From Planctomycetaceae bacterium (lineage in GTDB: Bacteria; Planctomycetota; Planctomycetia; Planctomycetales; Planctomycetaceae), in NCBI GenBank assembly GCA_002724315.1, contig PBOJ01000002.1, positions 76,890 to 117,261 of the forward strand: 40,372 nt of DNA, given 5' to 3'. Positions within the stretch are counted from its first letter, which is position 1. Every line of letters begins with the position of its first letter. The notes under the pieces are model-generated. The model had not been told where the DNA came from and ran no database searches. It was given only the letters and a program-made list of their open reading frames with translations. Made by a program: the position numbers and the translations under genes. Of this stretch, positions 27,434 to 35,374 are shown piece by piece.

Positions 27434-29539
27434 GATGAACTCGTTCGAGTTCAGGTAAGCCCAGAAGACATCCTGCAGGCCTTCGGCCAGAGGCCCGGAA
27501 ACAGGGGCCTGGCGTGCCTGGGCAGAAGACCGCAGCGGCAGCATCTCCGTGATCGCCCTCATCTCCGACGACGACGGAAAACGCCCCAGGGCTGCAAGAC
27601 ACAACCTCTTCACCCGGTCGATGTCACTTCCCGGAGCGTGGACAACGTGGTGAAAGACTGACCCAGGCTGTTGAGACAACGCCTCACGAATCAACGGACC
27701 GTTCATCATCATCATCGCCTGGGTGATCGTCCCGTCGAACGTCACCGCTTCATCGTTCTCGTCGGTCTCGAACGAATAAACGAACTGAGATCGCCAACGA
27801 CGGCGATTGTCCGCCACGCTCTCCCAGTCACTGGCAGTCGCCTGATCCACCTGCGTGGCCACCAGCAGAGAATCGTAGAGTTGCTCGACGCTCATTGGCT
27901 TGGTGTACACGTGGCTGAAGAGCCGTTCCCCGCTGGTCTCGGGATGGTCGATTCGATTCCGATTGGTCATCCGGCTGGTCAATCCGTAGGCCCGCGTGCT
28001 GCAGATCCAGCGGATCAGCCGCTTCACGTCAAAACCGCTGGCGACAAATTCCTGAGACAGGCGGTCGAGCACATCAGGATGAGACGGTGGGTTGTGTGGC
28101 CCCATGTCATCGACCGGAGTGGTGAATCCGTGTCCCAGCAACCTCGCCCAGGTGCGGTTGACCATCGCTCGGGCCAGCCGGGGATCGCTGTCACCGGTCA
28201 TCAGGCGGGCGAGTTCCCCCCGAGGATGCTCGCTCCCCTTCAGGTCCACTCGCTGACCACCCAGCCCCGCCGGGGCCATGTGCACTACACCACGTCGATC
28301 CTCGTAGAACGGGGGCTCTTCAAACGGACCACTGACCAATGCGTAGGCTCCAGTTCCACGAATCGGTTTTGAGCGGGTGCTCTTGAAGAAGGCACTCAGG
28401 CCGTGAAACTGCTGTTGCCGCCAACTGTTGAACGGGTGATTGTGACATTGTGTGCATTGGACCTGGGTCCCCAGGAACAGGCGTGCGGTGATGGCCGTGG
28501 CCGGCGTGGCATCGTTGTTCAGATGAGCCAAGAGGAAGTTGGTGGCCCCGTTCTGGTCGTTGCGACCGTGGGCGGCCACCAGTTCACCAACCACCTCGTT
28601 CCACGGCCGATTCCTCGCAAACGATCCGCGGAGAAACTTCTCGAACGCCGGTCGGTTCACCTCACGACGCTCGACACGACCCACCAACAGGTTGGACCAG
28701 ATGGTGGTCGAGTGGCGGACGTAGTCGGGGTCATCCAGCAGCCGATCGACCACCTCGGCACGCTTCTCGGGCCGCCGGTCCTTCAGGAATGCGATCACGT
28801 CATTCGACGGCGGGATGTGACCGACAATGTCGAGGTAAATCCGACGAAGCCACTCGGCATCCGATGCGACCGGTGACGGAGCCACCTGGTAGTCTTGCCA
28901 CTGTGCCGCCAGGCGGCTGTCGACAAACCCGACGATCTCGGCCAACGATCCCGCACTCGGCTGAGGATTCACCGAAGACTTCGATTCCGGCACAACCGCG
29001 TCCGGCGAGACCACTCGTTCGACGGTGCTGCCCTTCTCCACCCTGTTGGCCATCTGAGGGGCCGGCGTCGACTCGATCGTCGCCGGCTGCCGACGTGTCA
29101 GTCCCGTATCCACACCGGAAGCGGCCGAATCCTTCTTCTCGATGATCGGGAGCCCCGACGGATCCGCCACGGCAATTTCCGGACCGGCGGATGGTTCGGC
29201 CGGCCTCCACGAGAGTCCGACGGCCAGCAGCAGGGCTGCGGCGGAGGCCCACACGGCCACGGCTACCAGCGTCCGGCGGCCGGCGGCGGGGGATCGATCA
29301 ACAGGCTCGGTCGCAGCCCCCCCGACCTCGAGCACTTCGGACTCGTCGTCGATTCCCCTGGCGGCATCCCAATAGAGCGTTCCGTGAAGCGAGAGGTACT
29401 CGAGATACATCCGCCGGGCGCCTTGGTCACCGAGCACAATCTCCTCGAGCCTTGCCGCCTGATCGTGGTCGAGCCGATCCTCGCACAGCAATTCGAGCAG
29501 CTGCACGAGCTCTTCATGTTGGAGGCTTTCGACACTCAT
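27422..29539 (-). CDS. Anti-sigma-like head fused to DUF1549/DUF1553 (PSCyt2/PSD1) body
   Basis: A 705-residue protein from ATG 29539, which overlaps the sigma-factor stop by 4 bp (ATGA). Residues 1-60 (LVQLLELLCEDRLDHDQAAR ... MYLEYLSLHGTLYWD) resemble the N-terminal region of planctomycete FecR-type anti-sigma proteins. One membrane helix spans about 90-109. After a Pro/Ser linker, DUF1549 runs from about 200 to 400 with WLRRIYLDIVGHIPP and a heme-c-like CTQCH at 362-366, and DUF1553 fills the rest (RPWNE, DMGPHNPPSHP, LYDSLLVATQ, AYLNSNEF). The fold is thus cytoplasmic head, helix, extracytoplasmic body. I infer that it holds or releases the upstream ECF sigma factor in response to something its outer body senses. 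CxxCH suggests redox or heme, unproved. Confidence 0.85.
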   Translation of the reverse strand: MSVESLQHEELVQLLELLCEDRLDHDQAARLEEIVLGDQGARRMYLEYLSLHGTLYWDAARGIDDESEVLEVGGAATEPVDRSPAAGRRTLVAVAVWASAAALLLAVGLSWRPAEPSAGPEIAVADPSGLPIIEKKDSAASGVDTGLTRRQPATIESTPAPQMANRVEKGSTVERVVSPDAVVPESKSSVNPQPSAGSLAEIVGFVDSRLAAQWQDYQVAPSPVASDAEWLRRIYLDIVGHIPPSNDVIAFLKDRRPEKRAEVVDRLLDDPDYVRHSTTIWSNLLVGRVERREVNRPAFEKFLRGSFARNRPWNEVVGELVAAHGRNDQNGATNFLLAHLNNDATPATAITARLFLGTQVQCTQCHNHPFNSWRQQQFHGLSAFFKSTRSKPIRGTGAYALVSGPFEEPPFYEDRRGVVHMAPAGLGGQRVDLKGSEHPRGELARLMTGDSDPRLARAMVNRTWARLLGHGFTTPVDDMGPHNPPSHPDVLDRLSQEFVASGFDVKRLIRWICSTRAYGLTSRMTNRNRIDHPETSGERLFSHVYTKPMSVEQLYDSLLVATQVDQATASDWESVADNRRRWRSQFVYSFETDENDEAVTFDGTITQAMMMMNGPLIREALSQQPGSVFHHVVHAPGSDIDRVKRLCLAALGRFPSSSEMRAITEMLPLRSSAQARQAPVSGPLAEGLQDVFWAYLNSNEFITVP

Positions 29540-30111
29540 GGGGTTGCCTGTGCCTGGGTCTGACGGTTCACACATTCCAGCAGCGTACGACGGATGCGGG
29601 ACAACGACTGGTAGACCGAATTGATCGGACGACCGATCAATTCAGCCACACTCTTGCCCGATTCCCCCGCCGAGTAACGCTGTTGGATTAGTTCCCGATC
29701 CTTGTTTCTCAGCTTGCTGAGGCAAACGGCCAGGTGTTGTCGTCGCTGTTCGAGTTCATCGGCCTGCTCGATCGCGTCGCTGGCCACCTGGCGGACGAAT
29801 TCGTCGCTGAAGAGATGTCGGTCGCGCCGCTGGCGCTCGCGGTACTTCAGCACCTCGTAGTTGGCGATCTGGCACGCCCAGGCCAGGAAGTTGGTCCCCA
29901 GTTCAAAGCGGTCAAACTTCCGCCAGATGATCACGTTGGCCTCCTGGTGAATTTCCTCGGCATCCACCGGATTGGGGACCTGCGAAAGGATGAACAGGAA
30001 GACGCGGCGCTGGTACTTCGTGAAGAGCTTGATGAACTCCTCACGAGGCCCCGCAGCAGGCATCGTGGCTTCTGCCCCGTCGATCTCGGTGCTGATCCGG
30101 AATTCGGACAC
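29536..30111 (-). CDS. ECF sigma factor, Rhodopirellula/Verrucomicrobium type
   Basis: A 191-residue extracytoplasmic-function sigma factor (TIGR02989-like). Region 2 is seen in FTKYQRRVFLFILSQVPNPV, then EEIHQEANVIIWRKFDRFE and NFLAWACQIANYEVLKYRER. Region 4 includes LSKLRNKDRELIQQRY and the helix-turn-helix VAELIGRPINSVYQSLSRIR. The GTG at 30111 is chosen because AGGA lies 9 nt upstream and third-position GC rises sharply near it. An ATG at 30174 extends it by 21 residues of lower GC, and an ATG at 30063 with AGAAG five bases before it would shorten it to 175 residues. It overlaps the fused anti-sigma-like gene. A 45-nt hairpin upstream separates it from the DUF1501 gene. Confidence 0.9.
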   Translation of the reverse strand: MSEFRISTEIDGAEATMPAAGPREEFIKLFTKYQRRVFLFILSQVPNPVDAEEIHQEANVIIWRKFDRFELGTNFLAWACQIANYEVLKYRERQRRDRHLFSDEFVRQVASDAIEQADELEQRRQHLAVCLSKLRNKDRELIQQRYSAGESGKSVAELIGRPINSVYQSLSRIRRTLLECVNRQTQAQATP

Positions 30112-30184
30112 GAGCGACGATCCTGGAGTGTCGGGTTTGTGTTGAGAACCGGAAAATGTGTCGATCAAAATCATCCGGCCGCGA

Positions 30185-30229
30185 TCACCGCTCGGGCCTG
30201 GTTGATGCGAGCCAGGACTCGAGCGGTGA
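30185..30229 (-). terminator. Strong 10-bp hairpin between DUF1501 and the sigma gene
   Basis: TCACCGCTCG (30185-30194) pairs perfectly with CGAGCGGTGA (30220-30229). Inside, CCTGG (30197-30201) pairs with CCAGG (30212-30216) around a 10-nt loop, with a small internal loop between the stems. It begins 19 bp past the DUF1501 stop on the minus strand. No immediate T-tract follows. It could terminate, attenuate, or stabilise the upstream message. Confidence 0.55.
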
Positions 30230-30248
30230 CACGACCAGTGACGGGTGG

Positions 30249-31514
30249 TCAGCCGATCAGTTCCTTGATCGGCGAACCGCCGTTGGCCAACTTCATCGGG
30301 CGTCCGCGCTTCGACCGATGGACGGTCTTGGACGGAATTCCCAGTGCGTGTGAAACGGTGGCCCAGATATCGCCGGGAAGGTAGGCCTTCCCATCGACGC
30401 GGACTCCGTCACGGTCGGTCTTCCCGACAGCCTGTCCGCCCTTGAGCCCACCCCCGCCGATCATCACGCTCCAACTCGCAGCCCAGTGGTCGCGGCCGAC
30501 GTTCTGATTGATCCGCGGTGTGCGGCCAAACTCGCCCATCCAGACCAACACGACGTCGTCAAGCATGCCACGCTGGGCCAAGTCGGCCGTCAGGGCGCCG
30601 ATGCCCTGGTCGAGCTGCGGCAACCGCTGAGTACTCAACGTGTTGAAGACGTTGTTGTGCAGGTCCCAGCCACCCATGCCGACCTCGACGAAGGGCACGC
30701 CCGTCTCGACCAGCCGGCGAGCCATCAGCAGTCCCTGACCAAACCCACCGGTGCCGTAGGCGTCCTTGGTCTCCTGAGACTCCTCGGCCACCTTGAAGGC
30801 TTCCATCTGCTTGCTGGTCATCAGGTTGACCGCCTTCTTGTAGATCTCCCGATGTCCCTTGGGCATCTCACCGCGTTTTGAGTTGATGAAGTTCGTCTCG
30901 ATCACGCTGAGCATCCGCAGCCGCTGACCGAGCCGATCCTTCTTGTCGCCGAGGCTGGCGTTGCGGATCTGGCCGTTGCTGCTGACGACGAACGGCGCGT
31001 GCCGGGCGCCCATGAAGCCGGGACTGCCCGAAGGGGCGTTGACCGACACAAACGCCGGGATCTCAAGGGCAGACCGCTTCGCGCCCAGTTCCTGGCTGAC
31101 CACGCTGCCGAACGTCGGATGGACGACCGTGGGGTTGGGAACGAACGCGGTGTGCATGTAGTACCGCCCCCGACCGTGATCGGCCTCACGAGTGCTCATC
31201 GAACGGACCACGCTCAACTTGTCCATCTGCATCGCCGTCTTGGGCATGTGCTCGCTGATCTGCAAGTCGCCCTTGGTGTCGATCGGCTGGAACTCGCCGC
31301 CGTTCTTCGATCCGGGCTTCAGATCCCAGATGTCGATCGTCGGAGGTCCGCCGCCCATCCACATCAAGATGCAGGCCTTCTGGGCCTTCTTGATGTCCTG
31401 GGCATGCGCCCTGAGATCCGAAATGAACTGCAGCGCCGGCGCGGTGGCTGCGGCAGTCGCCATGTGTTTCATGAAGTGCCGCCGGCTCATGCCGCTGGGT
31501 GTTGGAAGATGCAT
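30249..31514 (-). CDS. DUF1501 protein, Tat-exported
   Basis: A 421-residue member of DUF1501, a family abundant in planctomycetes and distantly related to alkaline-phosphatase/sulfatase-like folds. The ATG at 31514 follows AAGGGA. The N-terminus carries a twin-arginine signal: [20 protein letters not shown] with Arg11-Arg12 in SRRHFMK, then the ALQFIS region. Family hallmarks are [47 protein letters not shown] and [12 protein letters not shown] followed by GRDHW. It would fold in the cytoplasm and be exported, perhaps with a metal ion. The activity is not established. It sits 110 bp after a DUF1549/DUF1553 gene, the usual pairing for this family, and 74-138 bp before the sigma gene. Confidence 0.93.
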   Translation of the reverse strand: MHLPTPSGMSRRHFMKHMATAAATAPALQFISDLRAHAQDIKKAQKACILMWMGGGPPTIDIWDLKPGSKNGGEFQPIDTKGDLQISEHMPKTAMQMDKLSVVRSMSTREADHGRGRYYMHTAFVPNPTVVHPTFGSVVSQELGAKRSALEIPAFVSVNAPSGSPGFMGARHAPFVVSSNGQIRNASLGDKKDRLGQRLRMLSVIETNFINSKRGEMPKGHREIYKKAVNLMTSKQMEAFKVAEESQETKDAYGTGGFGQGLLMARRLVETGVPFVEVGMGGWDLHNNVFNTLSTQRLPQLDQGIGALTADLAQRGMLDDVVLVWMGEFGRTPRINQNVGRDHWAASWSVMIGGGGLKGGQAVGKTDRDGVRVDGKAYLPGDIWATVSHALGIPSKTVHRSKRGRPMKLANGGSPIKELIG

Positions 31515-31568
31515 CAGTCTTTCCCTTTCTATGGGGCCCGTCGAAGTGTGTTGTCGCGCGGCCCCTAC

Positions 31569-31597
31569 AAAAACCGAGACGAACTCGCGAACGTCTC
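31569..31597 (-). terminator. Hairpin with T-tract between DUF1549 and DUF1501 genes
   Basis: On the minus strand GAGACG and CGTCTC (31597-31592 and 31581-31576) form a 6-bp stem with a 10-nt loop. GG then TTTTT (31573-31569) follow. This is the only hairpin in the window with a clear T-tract and could act as a partial terminator that lowers expression of the downstream gene. Confidence 0.4.
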
Positions 31598-31624
31598 TCC
31601 CGCCTGGTGAATGTCCGTGTTGAC

Positions 31625-33361
31625 TTAGTGGTTGAAAATGAACTCGTTGGAATTCAGCAACGCCCAGTAAAGATCCTGGTAGGCCGTGATCGGGCTGTTG
31701 CGGTTTTCCTTGAGCAGTTGTTGAGCCGCCGCAAGCTCGCGACGGGTGGGTTCTCTTGTGAGTGTCGAAAGGAACAGTCGGCGGACACGAGTGGCGTCGG
31801 TGCCAGCTCCGGAGAGCATCTTGTTCAGGAAGCTGCCCCTCTCGGCACTGGTCGCCTTATCGACCAGGTCTCCGTTCATCATCATCAAGGCCTGGGGGAT
31901 CGTTCCGTTGAAGGTCGTTGCCTCGTCGTTCTCGTCGGTGCCGAAAGCGATCACGAACTGACGCAACCACGTCTGCCGCTGCCGCTCGGATTCCTCCCAG
32001 CCCGAACCACCCGCCTTGTGAGCACCGGTGGCAACGATCAGCGAATCGTAGAGCTGCTCGGCTTCGAGCCCCTTGACATACATGTGGCTGAACAACGGAG
32101 CCTCGCCGGCGGCAGGGTTGTCGACCGCGTTGTCAGCTCCCAGCCGACTGGTCAGGTGATACGACTCGGCATTGCAGATCCAGCGAATCAACTGCTTGAT
32201 GTCGTAGCCGGACTTGACGAATTCCCGTGAGAGCCGATCGAGCAGTTCCGGGTGGGTCGACGGGTTGTGCGGCCCCATGTCGTCCAGTGGCTTGGTGAAA
32301 CCGTAGCCAAAAAACTTCCCCCACATCCGATTGACCATCGCCTTGGCGATCAGCGGATTCTCGCCGGCCACCATCAGCCTGGCCAACTCCTTCCGCAAGT
32401 CGGTCGACGGCTTGGCATCGACGCGAGTCTTGAAGAATCGTGGCTCGACCATCTGGAGCGTGCCCGCCCGCTGCTCGAAAAAGACCTTCTCGTTGAAATC
32501 GGTGAAGACCAGTTCCGAGTAATCATCAACCATGCGACCGCTCTTGGGATCGTACTTGCGATGATCGACCCGACGGGCCTGGCGGAAGAAATTGTTGAAC
32601 TCCCAGAACTGGTTCTGCTTCCAGTCGTTGAACGGATGATTGTGACACTGCGTGCACTGGACCTGGATCCCCATGAACAACCGCGTTGTCTTGGCGGTCG
32701 CCTGGACACCGTCATCCCGCATCGTCATCTGTGCCAGCAGGTAGTTGACGGCTCCGTTGCGCTCAAAGTGGCCCTCGGCCGAGACCAGGTCAAACACGAC
32801 CTTGTCCCACGGACGGTTTCTGGCAAACGCCTCACGGAGGAACTTTCGCATGCCGCCCCGGCTGACGCGACGTGGCGTCTGGCGACCGATCAGCAGATTG
32901 CTCCAGATCGTCGTGAAATTGCGGACGTACCCCGGATCATCCAGGAGGTTGTCGATCAACTTGGTCCGCTTGGTCGTGTCACGGTCCTTGAGAAACGCCT
33001 CGACTGTCTCCAGAGACGGAATCGCGCCAACGAGGTCCAGGTGAACCCGACGGATCCACTCAGCATCACTCGCCAAGGCCGAGGGCTTGATCTCGTTGTC
33101 GGTCCACCCCTGCTTGATCTGGCTGTTTGTGTAATCAACAATCTCGCGAGCCGAACCGGTCAGGGCCGCTGTGGGGGCGGCACGTCGACGCGTTGACGAC
33201 TTCCCGGCCGTCGACTTTCTTGCCGTGGACTTCTTCCCCTGCGACTTCTTCCGGTCAGCAGCTTGACCACTGCCGGGGGCGACCAGGATGGCCATCAATG
33301 CCGCCGCCAAAAGCGACCGACACCACGCAGTCTTTCTGTCTGTTTCCCGCCTCGATTGCAT
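31625..33361 (-). CDS. Secreted DUF1549/DUF1553 (PSCyt2/PSD1) protein
   Basis: A 578-residue paralogue of the body of the protein at 27422-29539. The ATG at 33361 gives a signal peptide ([20 protein letters not shown]). Residues 37-60 are a Lys/Arg/Ser/Thr-rich tail ([18 protein letters not shown]). DUF1549 begins near 70 ([31 protein letters not shown]) and has CTQCH at 236-240 followed by [16 protein letters not shown]1553 follows with [25 protein letters not shown], and a final [14 protein letters not shown]. The anti-sigma-like head and helix are absent, so it is likely free in the periplasm. In this family the pair with DUF1501 is common in planctomycetes, and its activity is not settled. 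It heads the minus-strand unit that continues to DUF1501. Confidence 0.92.
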   Translation of the reverse strand: MQSRRETDRKTAWCRSLLAAALMAILVAPGSGQAADRKKSQGKKSTARKSTAGKSSTRRRAAPTAALTGSAREIVDYTNSQIKQGWTDNEIKPSALASDAEWIRRVHLDLVGAIPSLETVEAFLKDRDTTKRTKLIDNLLDDPGYVRNFTTIWSNLLIGRQTPRRVSRGGMRKFLREAFARNRPWDKVVFDLVSAEGHFERNGAVNYLLAQMTMRDDGVQATAKTTRLFMGIQVQCTQCHNHPFNDWKQNQFWEFNNFFRQARRVDHRKYDPKSGRMVDDYSELVFTDFNEKVFFEQRAGTLQMVEPRFFKTRVDAKPSTDLRKELARLMVAGENPLIAKAMVNRMWGKFFGYGFTKPLDDMGPHNPSTHPELLDRLSREFVKSGYDIKQLIRWICNAESYHLTSRLGADNAVDNPAAGEAPLFSHMYVKGLEAEQLYDSLIVATGAHKAGGSGWEESERQRQTWLRQFVIAFGTDENDEATTFNGTIPQALMMMNGDLVDKATSAERGSFLNKMLSGAGTDATRVRRLFLSTLTREPTRRELAAAQQLLKENRNSPITAYQDLYWALLNSNEFIFNH

Positions 33362-33669
33362 CGCTTCCAGTCTCCCTCGGCCCCGTTTTGTGAACCAATA
33401 TCAGACGGTTCTGTCCGGACAGGCTCCCACGTCATCCTACTAACCACAATAGAACCGAAAACCTTCGTCTCCATTTTGTCATTTTTTTTTGCCCGAAACC
33501 AAAACTTTCGTCGCAACCTGTTACTTGGAAGCAACTTAAAACGAACGCATCCAATTCCAGATCAGGAGAGAATTCGCACCTTCCGGCAATCTGCTAGCAT
33601 CTGGAGACACTTTCCACGACGGCTCGGAATGCCCAAGAATTCGTCTGAAACGACAACCGGGGACAACAC
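33362..33669. other. Divergent intergenic region, AT-rich centre
   Basis: No gene is seen. A run of nine T (33482-33490) marks the AT-rich centre, lower in GC than the surroundings. CGGTTCT (33406-33412) and AGAACCG (33451-33457) form widely spaced inverted arms. On the plus strand, TTCGCA (33573-33578) and TAGCAT (33595-33600) with 16 bp between them make a weak promoter candidate for the SDR gene. The minus-strand promoter of the DUF1549 unit must lie here but is not obvious. Confidence 0.4.
33411..33422. promoter_or_regulatory. 12-bp perfect palindrome upstream of the DUF1549 unit
   Basis: CTGTCCGGACAG reads identically on both strands. It lies 50 bp before the ATG of the DUF1549/DUF1553 gene, in the divergent region, a suitable place for a dimeric regulator. 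No regulator is identified, and the site could be chance. Confidence 0.35.
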
Positions 33670-34464
33670 ATGACCGTCACCATCGATCTCTCGGGACGAA
33701 CGGCAATCGTTACGGGAGCTTCCAACGGAATCGGACGAGCAACAGCCATTCTGCTGGCCGAACACGGCGCGACGGTGCTGGCTGCCGACTTCCAACAGGC
33801 CAGGGAAAATGCCGAGCGATTCGGCGAACTGGGGATTGTTGACCTCCCCTGCGACGTACGACGGGAAACGGAGCTGTCCTCGGCAATTGACCAGGCGGTC
33901 AAGCGGACCGGGCGTCTGGACATCCTGGTCAACAACGCGGGAATCGGCATGGTGAAGCCAGTCGAGGAGGTGACCGAGGAGGACTGGGACGCGTGCATCG
34001 ACACGAACCTGAAAGGGGCCTTCTTTGGCTGCCGACACGCGGTGAGACCGATGCGAGCCACCGGTGGCGGTGCCATCGTCAACATGTCCAGCAATGCCGG
34101 ATTGCTGCCCCGGTCCCACGACCCGATCTACTCGATCAGCAAGCTGGCCCTGGTTGGCATGACCCGCAGCCTGGCGCTGTGCCTGGCTCCGGACAGAATC
34201 CGGGTCAACGCCGTCTGCCCGGGACCGGTCGGTGACACGGCCATGATGAACGCCGATCTCGAATCGGCCACCGACCCCGACGCAATGACCCGGGCGATGA
34301 TTGCTGCCAGCCCGCTGGCCGCTGCCTGGGACCGAATGATCTCCCCCGAAGAGATAGCCGCGTCGGTGCTGTTCCTGGTCAGCGACCAGGCTGCCATGGT
34401 CACCGGAACAGCTATTGGCATCGACGGCGGCAAGTCCCTCGGCGTCCCCCCACCGGTCAACTGA
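33670..34464 (+). CDS. Short-chain dehydrogenase/reductase (FabG-like class)
   Basis: A 264-residue classical SDR, ATG at 33670 with a GGGGA stretch upstream. The cofactor loop is TGASNGIG, followed by VNNAG and the catalytic Ser in NMSSNAG with Tyr-Lys in YSISK. VNAVCPGPVGDTAMM and the ending GTAIGIDGGKSLG are family-typical. An Asp after the second strand (AADFQQ) favours NAD over NADP, by general SDR rules. It is probably a single-gene unit, with the divergent DUF1549 unit on one side and a 284-bp gap to the FHA gene on the other. The substrate is unknown. It is not closely similar to the SDR at 24.2 kb, which has a different N-terminal loop and an insertion. Confidence 0.9.
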   Translation: MTVTIDLSGRTAIVTGASNGIGRATAILLAEHGATVLAADFQQARENAERFGELGIVDLPCDVRRETELSSAIDQAVKRTGRLDILVNNAGIGMVKPVEEVTEEDWDACIDTNLKGAFFGCRHAVRPMRATGGGAIVNMSSNAGLLPRSHDPIYSISKLALVGMTRSLALCLAPDRIRVNAVCPGPVGDTAMMNADLESATDPDAMTRAMIAASPLAAAWDRMISPEEIAASVLFLVSDQAAMVTGTAIGIDGGKSLGVPPPVN

Positions 34465-34748
34465 ACCGCTCGAAAAACACCGGGCCGCTCCGGCGACGGC
34501 ACAACCGGCACCACCGGTCACCTCGTCACCTCTCGCCCGGTTTCGCCCAATTGCCTGACTCGACGCAAGCTGCGTTGTTCGGGACTTCACGTGTCCCCGA
34601 CAACCGCATGTGTATCGGTCTGAACCTAGAGTGTAGAATGTACGCAACGGTGGAACCTGCCGAACGGACAGAAACGGCCCCTGGGGTGTTCCTGTCGGCC
34701 CTCTCAATTTCCCGGCGGTCTCCACACCAGCCTCAACCCCGACACGCC
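34465..34748 (+). promoter_or_regulatory. Intergenic region with -10-like element before the FHA gene
   Basis: TAGAAT at 34634-34639 matches five of six -10 consensus bases, but no good -35 is seen. A leader of about 100 nt to ATG 34749 would follow. Upstream, GGGAC (34581-34585) and GTCCC (34593-34597), flanked by TTGT and ACAA arms, form a hairpin that could end the SDR message. Otherwise nothing is recognised. Confidence 0.35.
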
Positions 34749-35210
34749 ATGGCCGCTCAACTCGAATCGCTCACCGATGTCCCGTCGATCACGCTCGACA
34801 AGCCGGTGATCTTCATCGGCCGAGACAGCGAATGTGACGTCGTACTGACGGACAGCCGCCGCGTGTCGCGAAAGCACTGTTGCCTCGCCATTGTCAACGA
34901 CCAGTTGGTGGTCCGTGACCTGGGGAGCATGAACGGCATCTACATCAATGGACAACGGGTCGAACGGTCCAGAAAGATGCGTCCGGGTGACGAATTGGCC
35001 ATCGGAGACGTCCGCTTCCGGTTTGTGAACGAGGACGCCGCGGCCCCCGAACCCGATATCAGCCAGGACATTCCGGTCGCCGTGTCCGAGCCGGACGGCG
35101 AACTGTTGGTGGCCGAACCCGCGTCGGTCTCAGACCTGCCGGAATTGCCAGATCTCCGAGTTGCCGAGATCGATGACGGTGACGTGATCCCACTCGGTGA
35201 CGACGACTAG
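34749..35210 (+). CDS. FHA-domain protein
   Basis: A 153-residue protein carrying one forkhead-associated domain, which binds phosphothreonine peptides. The ATG at 34749 is chosen because the domain begins soon after it (ITLDKPVIFIGRDSECDVVL). In-frame starts at 34638 and 34551 would add Arg/Pro-rich sequence lacking codon support. Conserved FHA residues are visible: GRDSECDV, then SRRVSRKHC (Ser-x-x-His-like pThr contact), and DLGSMNGIYINGQRV. The C-terminal 50 residues are acidic and probably disordered (EPDGELLVAEPASVSDLPEL). Planctomycetes use FHA domains with Ser/Thr kinases, none of which is adjacent. It lies upstream of serS, separated by a strong hairpin. Confidence 0.88.
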   Translation: MAAQLESLTDVPSITLDKPVIFIGRDSECDVVLTDSRRVSRKHCCLAIVNDQLVVRDLGSMNGIYINGQRVERSRKMRPGDELAIGDVRFRFVNEDAAAPEPDISQDIPVAVSEPDGELLVAEPASVSDLPELPDLRVAEIDDGDVIPLGDDD

Positions 35211-35256
35211 CAACGAGGCCGTACCAAATGAACCCTCCCCTCGCCCTCCCGATTCA

Positions 35257-35275
35257 TCAGCTGGCGCCCAGCTGA
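35257..35275 (+). terminator. 8-bp hairpin after the FHA gene
   Basis: TCAGCTGG and CCAGCTGA form a perfect 8-bp stem around CGC, 46 bp beyond the FHA stop. The following bases are GC-rich (AGCCCGAGC), with no T-tract. Likely a 3'-end or attenuation structure between the FHA gene and serS. Confidence 0.45.
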
Positions 35276-35374
35276 GCCCGAGCCCCCCTGCCGGTGATCC
35301 TTCGCCGGCTGTCCCATTCGTCTCAGACAGTATTCTCCACTCCCTTACCTCAAAGTCGGAGCCTGTGCGGATCG

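Noticed and set aside
33482..33490. A run of nine T as an intrinsic terminator
   Set aside because: No stem precedes it and no plus-strand gene ends nearby; it lies in a divergent promoter region.
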